Shown: positions 39,876 to 49,632, counted from the first letter of the stretch. The stretch is DNA of 64,000 bases from Buchnera aphidicola (Mindarus japonicus) (GCF_039393905.1 NZ_CP135030.1:477203-541202); one strand, 5' to 3'. The notes: generated from the letters alone by a model not told the origin. Program-made: numbers and translations.

Positions 39876-41194
39876 CTCCCCTAGATATTGTTCTAGAATT
39901 AAATAAATTTATTATTGGACAAAAAAAAGCAAAACGAGCAGTTGCTATTGCTCTTCGAAATCGATGGAGAAGAATGCAGCTAAATGATGAATTACGTCAT
40001 GAAATTACTCCTAAAAATATTTTAATGATAGGACCTACCGGTGTAGGAAAAACTGAAATTGCTAGAAGACTAGCTAAATTAGCTAACGCTCCTTTCATAA
40101 AAGTAGAGGCAACAAAATTTACTGAAGTAGGGTATGTTGGAAAAGAAGTCGATTCTATCATCCGAGACTTAACTGATACAGCAATTAAATTAATCAAAAC
40201 AAAAGTTATTGAAATTAATAAACATAAAGTAAAAGAAAGAGCTGAAGAAAGAATTTTAGAAGTATTAGTACCAACACCAAAGAGCAACTGGGAAAAACCA
40301 GGAGATACTCTTAGACCTACTGGCACTATTGAACTTTTCAGAAAAAGACTTAGAGAAGGAAAATTAGATGATAAAGAAATAGAAATTAATATTTCAAACA
40401 ATCCTATTGGGGTAGAAATTATGGCACCCCCTGGAATGGAAGAGTTAACCAGTCAATTACAATCTCTCTTTCATAATATTAGCGGAAAAAAAATAAGCGC
40501 AAAAAAATTAAAAATTAAAGATGCCCTTAAATTATTAACAGAAGAAGAAGCTACAAAATTAGTGAATCCAGAAGAAATTAAAAAAGAAGCTATTAGTTCA
40601 GTTGAACAAAATGGAATAGTTTTTATCGACGAAATAGATAAAATTTGCAAACGAAGCAATGCTTCTGGATTGGATATTTCTAGAGAAGGAGTGCAAAGAG
40701 ACTTATTACCTCTTATTGAAGGATGTACAGTTTCAACTAAATATGGAATGGTAAAAACAGATCATATTTTATTTATAGCTTCTGGAGCTTTTCAAACCTG
40801 CACCCCTTCGGATCTTATACCTGAATTACAAGGGCGTTTACCTATTCGAGTAGAACTAAATGCTTTAACTATCAATGATTTTGAAAGTATTTTAACAAAG
40901 CCTAAAGCATCAATTACTATGCAATATATTGCTTTGATGAAAACAGAAGGTGTAAATATAACTTTTACTAAAGAAGGAATTAAAAAAATAGCTGAAGCTG
41001 CATGGAAAGTAAATGAATCTATGGAAAATATTGGAGCTCGTAGATTACATACTGTTATGGAACGCTTAATGGAAGAAATTTCTTTTTTTGCTAATGAAAA
41101 AAATGGAGAATCAATTATCATTGATGTTAATTATGTTAGTAAATATTTAGACAAACTGATAGGTAATGAAGATCTTAGTAGATTTATTTTATAA
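39863..41194 (+). CDS. hslU: ATP-dependent protease ATPase subunit HslU
   Basis: 443 residues, exactly the E. coli length. AAA+ unfoldase: Walker [16 protein letters not shown], Walker [10 protein letters not shown], and the C-terminal DLSRFIL tail that docks into HslV. The I domain (residues about 110-240) is present and somewhat diverged. It ends in a clear hairpin terminator. Confidence 0.98.
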   Translation: MSEMTPLDIVLELNKFIIGQKKAKRAVAIALRNRWRRMQLNDELRHEITPKNILMIGPTGVGKTEIARRLAKLANAPFIKVEATKFTEVGYVGKEVDSIIRDLTDTAIKLIKTKVIEINKHKVKERAEERILEVLVPTPKSNWEKPGDTLRPTGTIELFRKRLREGKLDDKEIEINISNNPIGVEIMAPPGMEELTSQLQSLFHNISGKKISAKKLKIKDALKLLTEEEATKLVNPEEIKKEAISSVEQNGIVFIDEIDKICKRSNASGLDISREGVQRDLLPLIEGCTVSTKYGMVKTDHILFIASGAFQTCTPSDLIPELQGRLPIRVELNALTINDFESILTKPKASITMQYIALMKTEGVNITFTKEGIKKIAEAAWKVNESMENIGARRLHTVMERLMEEISFFANEKNGESIIIDVNYVSKYLDKLIGNEDLSRFIL

Positions 41195-41257
41195 AAGATA
41201 AAAAATTAATTCTTACTAATTAATTTATTTAAAAAATAAAATTTTATTTTTTTATAT

Positions 41258-41294
41258 AAATCCATCTTTTTTGTTCAATTAAGATGGATTTTTT
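41258..41294 (+). terminator. Intrinsic terminator of hslVU
   Basis: AAATCCATCTT (41258-41268) pairs perfectly with AAGATGGATTT (41281-41291), with the T run 41289-41294 at the 3' edge. It is 64 bases after the hslU stop. Confidence 0.75.
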
Positions 41295-41461
41295 AAATTG
41301 TTTTTAATAAAAATTATTATCTAATTATTTTGTTCACTAAAATTTTTTTATATAATAAAAATATTAAATTTTATGTTATAATTAAAAATACAAATATTAA
41401 AAATATATATTTTTTAAAAAAATATAAAAAAAGTATTTTTATACTACGTTAGGTAAATAAA

Positions 41462-42205
41462 ATGACCACATGGATTAAAGCAAAAGTTTTAAAAATAAAA
41501 AAATGGAATCATAATTTATTTAGCTTAATATTAAACGCTCCTATATGTCCATTCATACCTGGACAATATACTAAACTACTTTTAAATCGAAATAATAAAG
41601 TTCAACGCGCATATTCTTATGTAAACTCACCAAATAATACGAATATAGAATTCTATATTGTTTTAGTACCAAAAGGAAAAATTACTCCTTTTTTGTATAA
41701 TTTAAAAGTTAATGAAGAAATTAACATTTCAAAAGAATCTTTTGGATTTTTTACTACTAGAGAAATTCCTAATAAAGAAATTTTATGGATGTTTTCTACT
41801 GGAACAGCAATTGGTCCTTATCTCTCTATTTTACAAAATAAAAAAGAAGTTTTGCAATTTAAAAAAATTGTTTTAATTCATGCTGTTCGATATTATGAAG
41901 ATTTAAATTATTTACCATTAATTGATAATATTAAAAAAAAATATAAAGATAGATTTCATTTTATTTCAATTACTAGTAGAGAAAAAAACAAGAATTCAAT
42001 TTTTGGTAGAATACCTCAATTAATAGAAAATAAATCCATAGAAAAAAAAATAGGTTTAAATCTAGAAAAAAAAACATCTCATGTAATGTTATGTGGAAAT
42101 CCAGGAATGGTAAAAGAAAGCATTTCTTTACTTCAAAAAACAAGAAATATGAATAAACATCTAAGGAGAAAACCTGGAGAAATTACCTCAGAAAATTATT
42201 GGTAA
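41462..42205 (+). CDS. fpr: Ferredoxin/flavodoxin-NADP+ reductase
   Basis: 247 residues (E. coli 248). FAD site RAYSYVNSPN, NADPH site FSTGTAIGPYLSIL, C-terminal MLCGNPGMVKES and the terminal Trp-aromatic tail (ENYW). It reduces flavodoxin and ferredoxin with NADPH; the ferredoxin Fdx is at 61869. Start ATG at 41462 after TAGGTAAATAA. Confidence 0.96.
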   Translation: MTTWIKAKVLKIKKWNHNLFSLILNAPICPFIPGQYTKLLLNRNNKVQRAYSYVNSPNNTNIEFYIVLVPKGKITPFLYNLKVNEEINISKESFGFFTTREIPNKEILWMFSTGTAIGPYLSILQNKKEVLQFKKIVLIHAVRYYEDLNYLPLIDNIKKKYKDRFHFISITSREKNKNSIFGRIPQLIENKSIEKKIGLNLEKKTSHVMLCGNPGMVKESISLLQKTRNMNKHLRRKPGEITSENYW

Positions 42206-42234
42206 TTCAACTTAAATAGAATTCAATAAAAAAA

Positions 42235-43212
42235 TCATTCATTAAAATCGAATGAAGTAACGTCATGAATTTTTTTATGTTTTAATGCTAACATAACTAA
42301 TCTATCAATTCCTATAGCCATTCCTGAACATTTAGGAAACGTTCCTTTTTCTAAAGAGTCTAAAAAATCTACATCTAAAATACACTCTGGCAAACCTAGT
42401 TCTTTCCTTTTTCTATTATCCATTACAAATCTTTTTTTTTGTTCTTTAGCATCTGTTAATTCATAAAAACCATTTCCTAATTCTATTCCTTTAAAGAAAA
42501 ATTCAAATCTATCAGCTATTCTATTATCATTAACATTAATAGCTGATAAAGCTGCTTGGTTTCGAGGAAAATGATAAATACATATCGGATATTTTTTTCC
42601 TATTCTTGGTTCTATTTCTTTCATAAATAATATTTCCAATAAATTATTAACATTTTTTGTTAAAGTAATTAAATTTGAAATTCCTAACTTTTTAGCTATA
42701 TTTTTTAATATTTTTATAGAAGCAGAAAGTGGATCTATTTTAAAATATTTTAAAAATATATTTTGATAAGAAATAATTTCTACTTTCTTGCATTTAAGAA
42801 CTAGTTTTAATAATTCTACAACTTCTAGAATTAAATCATGCATAAGATATCCCGGTCGATACCATTCAAGAATTGTAAATTCAGGATTATGAAAATCTCC
42901 TTTCTCTCCATTTCTAAAACTGTGACTAATTTGATAAATAGGCCCGCTTCCAGCTGCCAATAATCTTTTCATATAATATTCTGGACTGGTACTTAACCAT
43001 AAATTACATTTTTTTTCTTTGTTAGGTGAAGTATAAGTAGTCATAAATTGAGAAAGGCTAGCATCAGTAACAGGATACTTATTTAAGATCGGTGTTTCGA
43101 CTTCTAAAACAGAAAATTTTAAAAAAAAATTTCTAATTTTAGAAATGATTAATGATCTTTTAATTAAAATCTCAATTGAAGTATTTGGAAGCCATCGATT
43201 ACTTTTATTCAT
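42235..43212 (-). CDS. epmA: Elongation factor P--(R)-beta-lysine ligase EpmA
   Basis: 325 residues, as in E. coli (also GenX, PoxA, YjeA). It is a truncated lysyl-tRNA synthetase catalytic core without anticodon domain. Class II motifs: VEVETPILNKYPVTDASLSQF, STSPEYYMKRLLAAG, FRNGEKGDFHNPEFTILEWYRPGY, and GMAIGIDRLVML at the end. It modifies EF-P; efp and epmB are not in the window. Confidence 0.95.
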   Translation of the reverse strand: MNKSNRWLPNTSIEILIKRSLIISKIRNFFLKFSVLEVETPILNKYPVTDASLSQFMTTYTSPNKEKKCNLWLSTSPEYYMKRLLAAGSGPIYQISHSFRNGEKGDFHNPEFTILEWYRPGYLMHDLILEVVELLKLVLKCKKVEIISYQNIFLKYFKIDPLSASIKILKNIAKKLGISNLITLTKNVNNLLEILFMKEIEPRIGKKYPICIYHFPRNQAALSAINVNDNRIADRFEFFFKGIELGNGFYELTDAKEQKKRFVMDNRKRKELGLPECILDVDFLDSLEKGTFPKCSGMAIGIDRLVMLALKHKKIHDVTSFDFNE

Positions 43213-43272
43213 AATTAATAAATAAATACTCGTTTATATTAACAATTTTTTACAAAAGAATTACAACCTAAA

Positions 43273-43308
43273 ATGTGCAGAACATAATTTTTATTATGTT
43301 CTGCATGT
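43273..43308 (-). terminator. Hairpin downstream of the orphan gene
   Basis: GCAGAACATAA (43277-43287) pairs with TTATGTTCTGC (43294-43304); the flanks add T-A and G-T pairs. On the minus strand a run of four T follows. It lies 40 bases past the stop of the orphan at 43346 and before epmA, so it probably separates the two transcripts. Confidence 0.5.
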
Positions 43309-43345
43309 ACTTATTACAATTAAATTATATTTAACTAAAAAATAT

Positions 43346-44155
43346 TTATTTCATAAAGAACAAATATTTTATTGTTGGATTTTCATATGGAGAGATTGTT
43401 AAAAATGCACGAACTCCATAAGAAGTATAATTTTTGTCAGACATTTCAGAATCTTTTAATTTTACTTGTGATATACTTGTAGCTAATAAAGTATACTTTC
43501 CATTTCCAATTCTATTCAATTTGTAACTCAACTTACTAGAAGTAGGTAAAAATTTAGAAAAATCTGATTCTAAAGTCTGTAAATCATCAAGAGATTTCTT
43601 AAAAATAGAGGGTTGTACATAACTAGATATCAATTGTCTATCTGAAAGATTAGGTACTTTCTTTTTAAGATTATTTAACAGTTCTTCAGGAGATTTACCG
43701 TTAACTTCTTTTCCATCTACAGTTATAGATACATTTTTATCAAGATTTTTTACAAAATTATTATTTAATTGAGTCGTATTCTTTAAATGAATAAATGATT
43801 TTTGAAATGGATGACTAGGAAAAGGATCTTTTTTTGACGGAATTTCTTTAGATAAGCTTTGCCAAATAGGATTATTTATATCTTCATCTTTCATATTTGT
43901 TACATCAAACTGATCTTTTTCATCAATAATAAAACCAAATCTTTGAGAAAAAATATTTGTATTTTTCGGGAAATATGTTATTCCATTAACATTACTTATA
44001 GTAGAATTACTAAATTTATCTTGTCGTACTTCATTAATTGCTTTAGAAAATTTTAATTCGGAATTTACAATTTTTTTATCTGAAGCAGACTTGATATTTT
44101 TACTTTGATTAATATCGAAAAGGTTTGTTTTATTAATAACCATTATAGATGACAT
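43346..44155 (-). CDS. Orphan protein of unknown function, 269 residues
   Basis: I do not recognise this protein as any E. coli orthologue. There is no signal peptide and no membrane segment. Residues about 1-130 look disordered, rich in Ser, Thr, Asn, Asp and Lys. Residues about 145-269 look like a folded domain with VSITVDGKEVNGKSPEELL, then NLSDRQLISSYVQ, a helical stretch DDLQTLESDFSKFL, and a beta-rich end (YTLLATSISQVK ... YGVRAFLTISPYE). Its codons and amino acids are less Lys/Ile-biased than the neighbours', which suggests selection. It has its own TTGACT-type promoter (44192-44220), an AAAGGA site and a hairpin terminator. Buchnera genomes are known to keep a few such genus-specific orphans (called yba genes); whether this is one needs a search. 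It could be a secreted or structural protein; that is speculation. Confidence 0.8.
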   Translation of the reverse strand: MSSIMVINKTNLFDINQSKNIKSASDKKIVNSELKFSKAINEVRQDKFSNSTISNVNGITYFPKNTNIFSQRFGFIIDEKDQFDVTNMKDEDINNPIWQSLSKEIPSKKDPFPSHPFQKSFIHLKNTTQLNNNFVKNLDKNVSITVDGKEVNGKSPEELLNNLKKKVPNLSDRQLISSYVQPSIFKKSLDDLQTLESDFSKFLPTSSKLSYKLNRIGNGKYTLLATSISQVKLKDSEMSDKNYTSYGVRAFLTISPYENPTIKYLFFMK

Positions 44156-44191
44156 AGTTTTTACATCCTTTCTTTACTTTCGATTAATTCT

Positions 44192-44220
44192 CTTTTACTC
44201 GCATTTTTTTTTTTAGTCAA
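44192..44220 (-). promoter_or_regulatory. Likely sigma70 promoter of the orphan gene
   Basis: On the minus strand TTGACT (44215-44220), a 17-base spacer starting with 11 A, and TAAAAG (44192-44197), 37 bases before the ATG. The layout copies the tRNA-Asn promoter. Confidence 0.55.
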
Positions 44221-44387
44221 GATATCAATAACAGATATTTTAAATAATTTTCAATTTTTATATTTTACTTAAAATGTTTCTTAAAAAGAATGTTTTTCTT
44301 GATTTTTATTAGGAGAAAAAAAAAAATTATGTTATAAATAAAACTAATTTATCTAAAAAAATAAATTTATTTAAAATATTTAAATAT

Positions 44388-45134
44388 ATGGTTTATATAC
44401 AAAATCACTCTAGTGAAAAACATTTAAAATTTATAAAAGAAAAATGGAATTTACAACATAATCCTAAATCCGTAATCAAATTGATCATTAATCCTTCAAG
44501 AATAGAACTGAAACATCGATACCTTACTAATTTGGGAACTGTATGGGTAGACTTTACTAAAAATAGTATTTCTTATAGAGCTAAGTTAGCTACTAAAAAA
44601 AATGAAGCTATTGCAAAAGCAATAGGAATTAAAAAAAATTATTTTCCTTTTGTATTAGATGCTACTGCTGGATTAGGAAAAGATGCTTTTATACTTTCTA
44701 AATTGGGATGTAAGGTTCATATGTTTGAAAGAAATCCAATAGTTGCTTTATTACTATTCGACGGGTTAGAAAGAGGATACAATGATTTAAAAATCAATTC
44801 ATGGTTAAAAAAAAGATTATTTCTTTCTTATAGTTCTAGCTTTAAAATGAAAAATATTTTACTTCAACAACCGGATGTGATTTATTTAGATCCTATGTTT
44901 GCTATAAAAAAAAAAGCTTTATCTAAGAAAGAAATTAATTTGTTAAAATTATTTGTTGGAAATGATTCAGATGCTATAGATTTATTAAGCTTTTCATTTT
45001 GTTATGCAAAACATAGAATTGTTATTAAACGACCTCGTTCTTTACCACCTTTTTTTTCTGAAAAAATTGTTAATTCTATAATCACTAATAAATATCGATT
45101 CGATATTTATTTTCCTAATAAAAAAATACTTTAA
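44388..45134 (+). CDS. rsmJ: 16S rRNA m2G1516 methyltransferase RsmJ
   Basis: 248 residues (E. coli 250). SAM motif VLDATAGLGKDAFILSKLGCKV, ERNPIVALLLFDGLERGY and the catalytic-type YLDPMFAIKKKALSKKE are the same as in E. coli YhiQ. RIVIKRPRSLPP follows. Divergent from the orphan gene. Confidence 0.95.
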   Translation: MVYIQNHSSEKHLKFIKEKWNLQHNPKSVIKLIINPSRIELKHRYLTNLGTVWVDFTKNSISYRAKLATKKNEAIAKAIGIKKNYFPFVLDATAGLGKDAFILSKLGCKVHMFERNPIVALLLFDGLERGYNDLKINSWLKKRLFLSYSSSFKMKNILLQQPDVIYLDPMFAIKKKALSKKEINLLKLFVGNDSDAIDLLSFSFCYAKHRIVIKRPRSLPPFFSEKIVNSIITNKYRFDIYFPNKKIL

Positions 45135-45237
45135 AATTTAAAAAAACTTTTACAAATAAATTCACCTTTTAAAATTTATTTTTTTTAAAATTTATTCATA
45201 AATGTTTTATAGTAGTCTTGTTTTTAAAATCTTATTT

Positions 45238-46524
45238 TTATAATTTTAACATTTTTTGTAACTTTAAAGATAAAAATATACCTATAAGTAATAAATTTAA
45301 AACAAATATAGAAACTCCTATCCAACTTCCAAATAACCAAAATAAACCTCCTATTGTTCCTAAAATACTAGCACCAAAGTAATAACTAATGAGATACATC
45401 GATGATGCTTGTCCTTTAGCTTTTTTCACACGATATCCTATAGAACTACTTGCTATTGAATGAGCAGAAAAAAAACCTCCTGAAAATAACGTTAATCCCA
45501 AAAAAATACTAAAGTAATTATTTAATTGAGTAATAGTTAAACCTATCAACATAATAAAAAAAGAAAAAATTAGTATTGTACTTCGGTTATAATGCTTTAT
45601 TAATGCACCTGCTTTTGGAGAAGTATAAACTCCAGTTAAATAAACTATTGAAAGTAAACTAATCAAATTAGGATCTAAAAAAAAAGGAGATATCATTAAT
45701 CGATAACCTATATAATTAAATAATGTTATAAAACTTCCCATTAAAATAAATCCAATTATAAACAAAATTATTAAAGCTCTATCTTTTAAATGAAATAAAA
45801 AACTATTTACAAAAGAAATATAATTTAATGAAATCGATTTAAAATTTTTTGATTTCGGTAACATTAAAAGAAAAATTGTTGTTGAAAAGAAAGAAAAAAT
45901 TCCAATAGTTAAAAAAACTACTTTCCAAGAAAAATAACTTCCTATAATAGCACTTAAAAATCTTCCTATAAACCCTCCAAAAGTATTTCCACCGATATAC
46001 AATCCTATGGAAAAAGATAAGTCATTGGAATGAATTTCCTCACTAAGGTAACTCATCCCTACTGCTGTAACACCACTTAAAGCTAATCCTATTAATAGTC
46101 GCATAATAATTATTTCATTCCAATTATTTACCATGGAACATAAAATAGTTAATACAGCCGATATTAATAATGAAATTGTCATAACTTTTTTTCTTCCAAA
46201 AAAATCTGAAAAAGATCCAGTAAATAGCATTCCAATTGCCATTGTTATTGTAGTAGCAGAAAGAGATAAACTACTTTGTGATGGTGTTAGGTTAAATTCT
46301 TTAGAAAAAATTGGTAAAATAGGTTGTACACAATACAAAATAGAAAATGTAGAAAATCCAGCAAAAAAAAAAGATAAAGAAATTTTTATAAAATCTGTAG
46401 TATTTTTTCTTACTAGTTCTTTTTTTGATACAAATAAATTTTTTTTTGAGAAATTAATTATCTTATTTTTTTTTAATGTTGATTTAAAATCTAATTTTTT
46501 TTTATTTTTAATTAAATTAAACAA
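45238..46524 (-). CDS. ynfM: MFS transporter YnfM-like
   Basis: 428 residues (E. coli YnfM 417). Twelve membrane segments, with the MFS loop 2-3 motif GSFSDFFGRKKVM and strong similarity along YnfM: YCVQPILPIFSKEFNLTPSQSS, SGVTAVGMSYLSEEI, GSFITLFNYIGYRLM, SPKAG, and KRAKGQASS-like KKAKGQASSMYLISYY. Substrate unknown (arabinose efflux has been suggested for E. coli). The first 40 residues are a Lys-rich cytoplasmic tail. Together with TsgA it is one of the two carriers retained here. Confidence 0.9.
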   Translation of the reverse strand: MFNLIKNKKKLDFKSTLKKNKIINFSKKNLFVSKKELVRKNTTDFIKISLSFFFAGFSTFSILYCVQPILPIFSKEFNLTPSQSSLSLSATTITMAIGMLFTGSFSDFFGRKKVMTISLLISAVLTILCSMVNNWNEIIIMRLLIGLALSGVTAVGMSYLSEEIHSNDLSFSIGLYIGGNTFGGFIGRFLSAIIGSYFSWKVVFLTIGIFSFFSTTIFLLMLPKSKNFKSISLNYISFVNSFLFHLKDRALIILFIIGFILMGSFITLFNYIGYRLMISPFFLDPNLISLLSIVYLTGVYTSPKAGALIKHYNRSTILIFSFFIMLIGLTITQLNNYFSIFLGLTLFSGGFFSAHSIASSSIGYRVKKAKGQASSMYLISYYFGASILGTIGGLFWLFGSWIGVSIFVLNLLLIGIFLSLKLQKMLKL

Positions 46525-46665
46525 AATTAACTCCTAAATTAAATTATAATATATTAACAAAAATTTAATTAACTAATTCTGGTATCACTATTTTAAAATT
46601 AAAAGTAAAATGTTTTTTTTACATAAAATATTTTTTTAAAAAATTTTAAATTAAATTGATGATAC

Positions 46666-47496
46666 TTATAAATATATAACCCCATCATAAACATGTGTTG
46701 CTTGACCTATCATATAAATACAATTATCTTCTTTTTTCCAAAAAATTTCTAATTTTCCACCTTTTAATTCTACTATTACTTTATTAGATAATAAATTCTG
46801 TTTAATACCTACAGCAACAGCAGCACATGCTCCGCTACCACAAGCATTTGTTTCCTTTGAACCTCTTTCATATACTCTCAACTTAATTTTTTTTGAATTG
46901 ATAATTTCCATAAATCCTACATTTACACTATTTGGAAAAAAATTATTCTTTTGTATAGAAGGTGATAAAATATCAACAAGTGTTGTATTTATATTTTTAA
47001 CAGAAATGACACAATGAGGATTTCCTATTGAAACGGCTCCAAAAGAAACTTTTTTATTTTTAATTAGTAAGGAATATTTTTCTCTAAATTTTTCTGTTGA
47101 TATTGGGATATTATAAGGTTTAAAATCAGGTTTTCCCATATTTACTTTTATAAGATTGTTTTTTAAAATACTCAAAATTAAAATTCCCTTTTTTGTACTA
47201 ACTGAAATTCTTTTATTTTTTGTAAAACCTTTTAAATATAAAAAATGAGCAAAACAACGTGCTCCATTTCCACATTGTTCTACTTCTTTACCATCTGAAT
47301 TAAAAATTCTATAATTAAAATCAATTCCAGATTGAGTAGATTTTTCAACAAAAAGTAATTGATCAAAACCTATTCCGGTATAACGATTAGATATCGTTTG
47401 TATTTCTTTAGAAGTTAAACAAATATTTTGTGTAATATTTTCAATTATTATAAAGTCATTACTCAATCCATGCATTTTAGAAAAATTAATTTTCAT
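46666..47496 (-). CDS. dapF: Diaminopimelate epimerase
   Basis: 276 residues (E. coli 274). It turns LL- into meso-diaminopimelate for lysine and peptidoglycan. Both catalytic Cys are present: EQCGNGARCFAHFL and NACGSGACAAVAVG. FSKMHGLSNDFIII opens the protein. In E. coli cyaY-cyaA-hemCD lie next to dapF; here hemC follows divergently after a 412-base spacer. Confidence 0.97.
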   Translation of the reverse strand: MKINFSKMHGLSNDFIIIENITQNICLTSKEIQTISNRYTGIGFDQLLFVEKSTQSGIDFNYRIFNSDGKEVEQCGNGARCFAHFLYLKGFTKNKRISVSTKKGILILSILKNNLIKVNMGKPDFKPYNIPISTEKFREKYSLLIKNKKVSFGAVSIGNPHCVISVKNINTTLVDILSPSIQKNNFFPNSVNVGFMEIINSKKIKLRVYERGSKETNACGSGACAAVAVGIKQNLLSNKVIVELKGGKLEIFWKKEDNCIYMIGQATHVYDGVIYL

Positions 47497-47908
47497 ATTC
47501 TTTTTCTTATTGTTATTTATAAAGTTATTAATAAATTAGTATTTATCACTTGCTAACTTTAAGTATTATAATTATCTTTTATTAATAGAGAAAGGCCTTG
47601 ATGCTTATAACTTTAAAATGTTTTTAAAATCTAAAAAAATTAAATTTTTTATAACTAAAAATTTTTGATTTAAAAAAAAATAAATACTTATGAACTATTT
47701 TTGATTATACTGTAATTAGTTATCAAAAAATTTTACAAATAAAATACATATTTTAATAATCTATATTATTTAAAATAGTCAATAAGCTATAGGAAATATT
47801 TTTTCTTATTTTAAAAACTTTTTTACTTATTTAGAAAATTTTTCAAAAAAATTAAATTAAATTTTTTATTTATATATAAAAAATTACTTTTATGATATCT
47901 ATCTAAAA
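47497..47908. other. Spacer between dapF and hemC
   Basis: 412 bases where E. coli has cyaY and cyaA. No frame resembling adenylate cyclase or frataxin is left. It probably holds the divergent promoters of dapF and hemCD. One AAGGCCTT palindrome (near 47592) is the only GC cluster. Confidence 0.55.
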
Positions 47909-48835
47909 ATGACTATTAATTTATTAAAAAAAAAAATAAGAATAGCTACCAGAAAGAGTCCTCTAGCTCTTTTTCAAGCTATGTATGTCAAAAAAAAACT
48001 AATTTCTATTTATCCAAATTTATTAATTACCATTATTCCTATAATTACTCATGGAGATAAATTTCTAAACTCTTCTTTTGTAAAATCTAATGGAAAAGGA
48101 GTATTTATTAAAGAATTAGAAATAGCATTGCTTCAAAATAAAGCAGATATTGCTATTCATTCAGTTAAAGACATTCCTATGGAAATTCATAAAAATTTAA
48201 GTTTAGCTTGTATTTGTAAAAGAAGTAATCCTCTTGATGCTCTCATATCAAAAAAATATAAAAATATTAATCAACTTCCTAAAAATGCTATAATAGGAAC
48301 ATCTAGTTTAAGGAGAAAATTTCAACTTATGAATTATCGTCAAGATTTAATCATTTCTCCTTTAAGAGGAAATATTGAAACTAGATTAAAGAAATTAGAT
48401 AAAGGAAAATATGACGCCATTATTTTAGCTGCGGCAGGATTAAAGAGATTAGGACTACAAAAAAGAATTTCTTATCTCATACCTCCTGAATTATCTCTAC
48501 CTCCTTGTGGACAAGGAGCTATTGGAATTGAATGTAGAGTAAAAGATAAAGAAGTTATAAATATTTTAGAAAAAATACATCACTATAAAAGTAAAATTTT
48601 AATCCAAACTGAACGAGCTTTCTGTAAAAAATTATTAATAGGTTGCCAACTTCCTGTAGGAAGTTACGCTATTTTAAAAAAAGAAAAAATATGGTTGAGA
48701 ACCTTTATTAGTTCATTTGATGGAAAAAATATAATAAGAGGAGAAAAAATAGGTTCTTTTCAAGATGCTAAGAAAATAGGTTACAAATTAGCATGTGAAC
48801 TATTAAAAAAAGGAGCTAAAAAAATTTTAGCTTAA
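47909..48835 (+). CDS. hemC: Hydroxymethylbilane synthase
   Basis: 308 residues (E. coli 313). It joins four porphobilinogens. Signatures: [49 protein letters not shown], and the cofactor Cys in [13 protein letters not shown] run of 11 A lies in codons 6-10 (Leu-Lys-Lys-Lys-Ile), just before the conserved start. hemD follows after 29 bases. Confidence 0.97.
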   Translation: MTINLLKKKIRIATRKSPLALFQAMYVKKKLISIYPNLLITIIPIITHGDKFLNSSFVKSNGKGVFIKELEIALLQNKADIAIHSVKDIPMEIHKNLSLACICKRSNPLDALISKKYKNINQLPKNAIIGTSSLRRKFQLMNYRQDLIISPLRGNIETRLKKLDKGKYDAIILAAAGLKRLGLQKRISYLIPPELSLPPCGQGAIGIECRVKDKEVINILEKIHHYKSKILIQTERAFCKKLLIGCQLPVGSYAILKKEKIWLRTFISSFDGKNIIRGEKIGSFQDAKKIGYKLACELLKKGAKKILA

Positions 48836-48864
48836 TAATTAATTATTTTTTTTTTGAAGAAAAT

Positions 48865-49632
48865 ATGAAAATATTAATAACAAGATCTCCTTTGGAAGGA
48901 GAAAAATTAGTTAGATATTTATCTAAATTTAAAATATCAGCTTACAATTTTCCATTGATTGATTTTTTTCCTTTACCTGATTTAGATATTTTTTTAAAAA
49001 AAATAAATTTTTTAAAAAAAAACGATATTTTATGTGCATTATCTAAAAAATCGGTATTTTACGCTTCTAAAATTTTAAAAGAAAAAAAAATGATCTGGCC
49101 AAAAAACATCTGTTATTATGCAATTGGAAACAGTACAGCTAATAGTCTGAGTTTTCAGACTCAGAAAACTGTTAAATATCCACTAAATAAAGAAAATAGC
49201 AATAAATTATTTAATTTAATATCTAAAAGAAAAATAAATAATAAAAATGTTATTATTTTAAAAGCTTTTTCTTCTTTAAATATTTTAGAAAAGAAACTCA
49301 CAATAAACGGAGCAAAAGTTATAGTAATAAATTGTTATAAAAGCATTTCAAAATTTCAAAAAAAAGAAGAGGAAATTAAAAATCTTAAATTTGATGTAAT
49401 TATTATTACAAGTGTAATAATATTAAAAGAATTATATAATTTATTTTTGGTGAGGAATAAAAGAAGTTGGATTTTAAAATGTATAATATTGACAATTAGT
49501 AACAGAATAGCAGAAAAAGCGTTTTTTTTAGGATGGAAAAAAGTTGTCATTACTAACAGTATAAAAAATGAAAATATTAAAAAAAAAATATTTGAAATAA
49601 AAAAAAAATTTGATCGGCGAAAGAGGATTTGA
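48865..49632 (+). CDS. hemD: Uroporphyrinogen-III synthase
   Basis: 255 residues (E. coli 246). Weakly conserved family; the start ILITRSPLEGEKLVRYLSKF and the C-terminal ILTISNRIAEKAFFLGWKKVVI fit HemD, and the place after hemC confirms it. It closes the tetrapyrrole ring; with hemC it leads to siroheme or heme. The last 19 bases lie inside the antisense tRNA-Pro, and the stop codon is tRNA sequence. hemX and hemY are absent. Confidence 0.9.
   Translation: MKILITRSPLEGEKLVRYLSKFKISAYNFPLIDFFPLPDLDIFLKKINFLKKNDILCALSKKSVFYASKILKEKKMIWPKNICYYAIGNSTANSLSFQTQKTVKYPLNKENSNKLFNLISKRKINNKNVIILKAFSSLNILEKKLTINGAKVIVINCYKSISKFQKKEEEIKNLKFDVIIITSVIILKELYNLFLVRNKRSWILKCIILTISNRIAEKAFFLGWKKVVITNSIKNENIKKKIFEIKKKFDRRKRI

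Noticed and set aside
39997..40401. 134-codon minus-strand frame within hslU
   Set aside because: Shadow of a near-identical E. coli hslU orthologue.
46133..46537. 134-codon plus-strand frame over the start of ynfM
   Set aside because: Antisense shadow; ynfM is conserved across this part.
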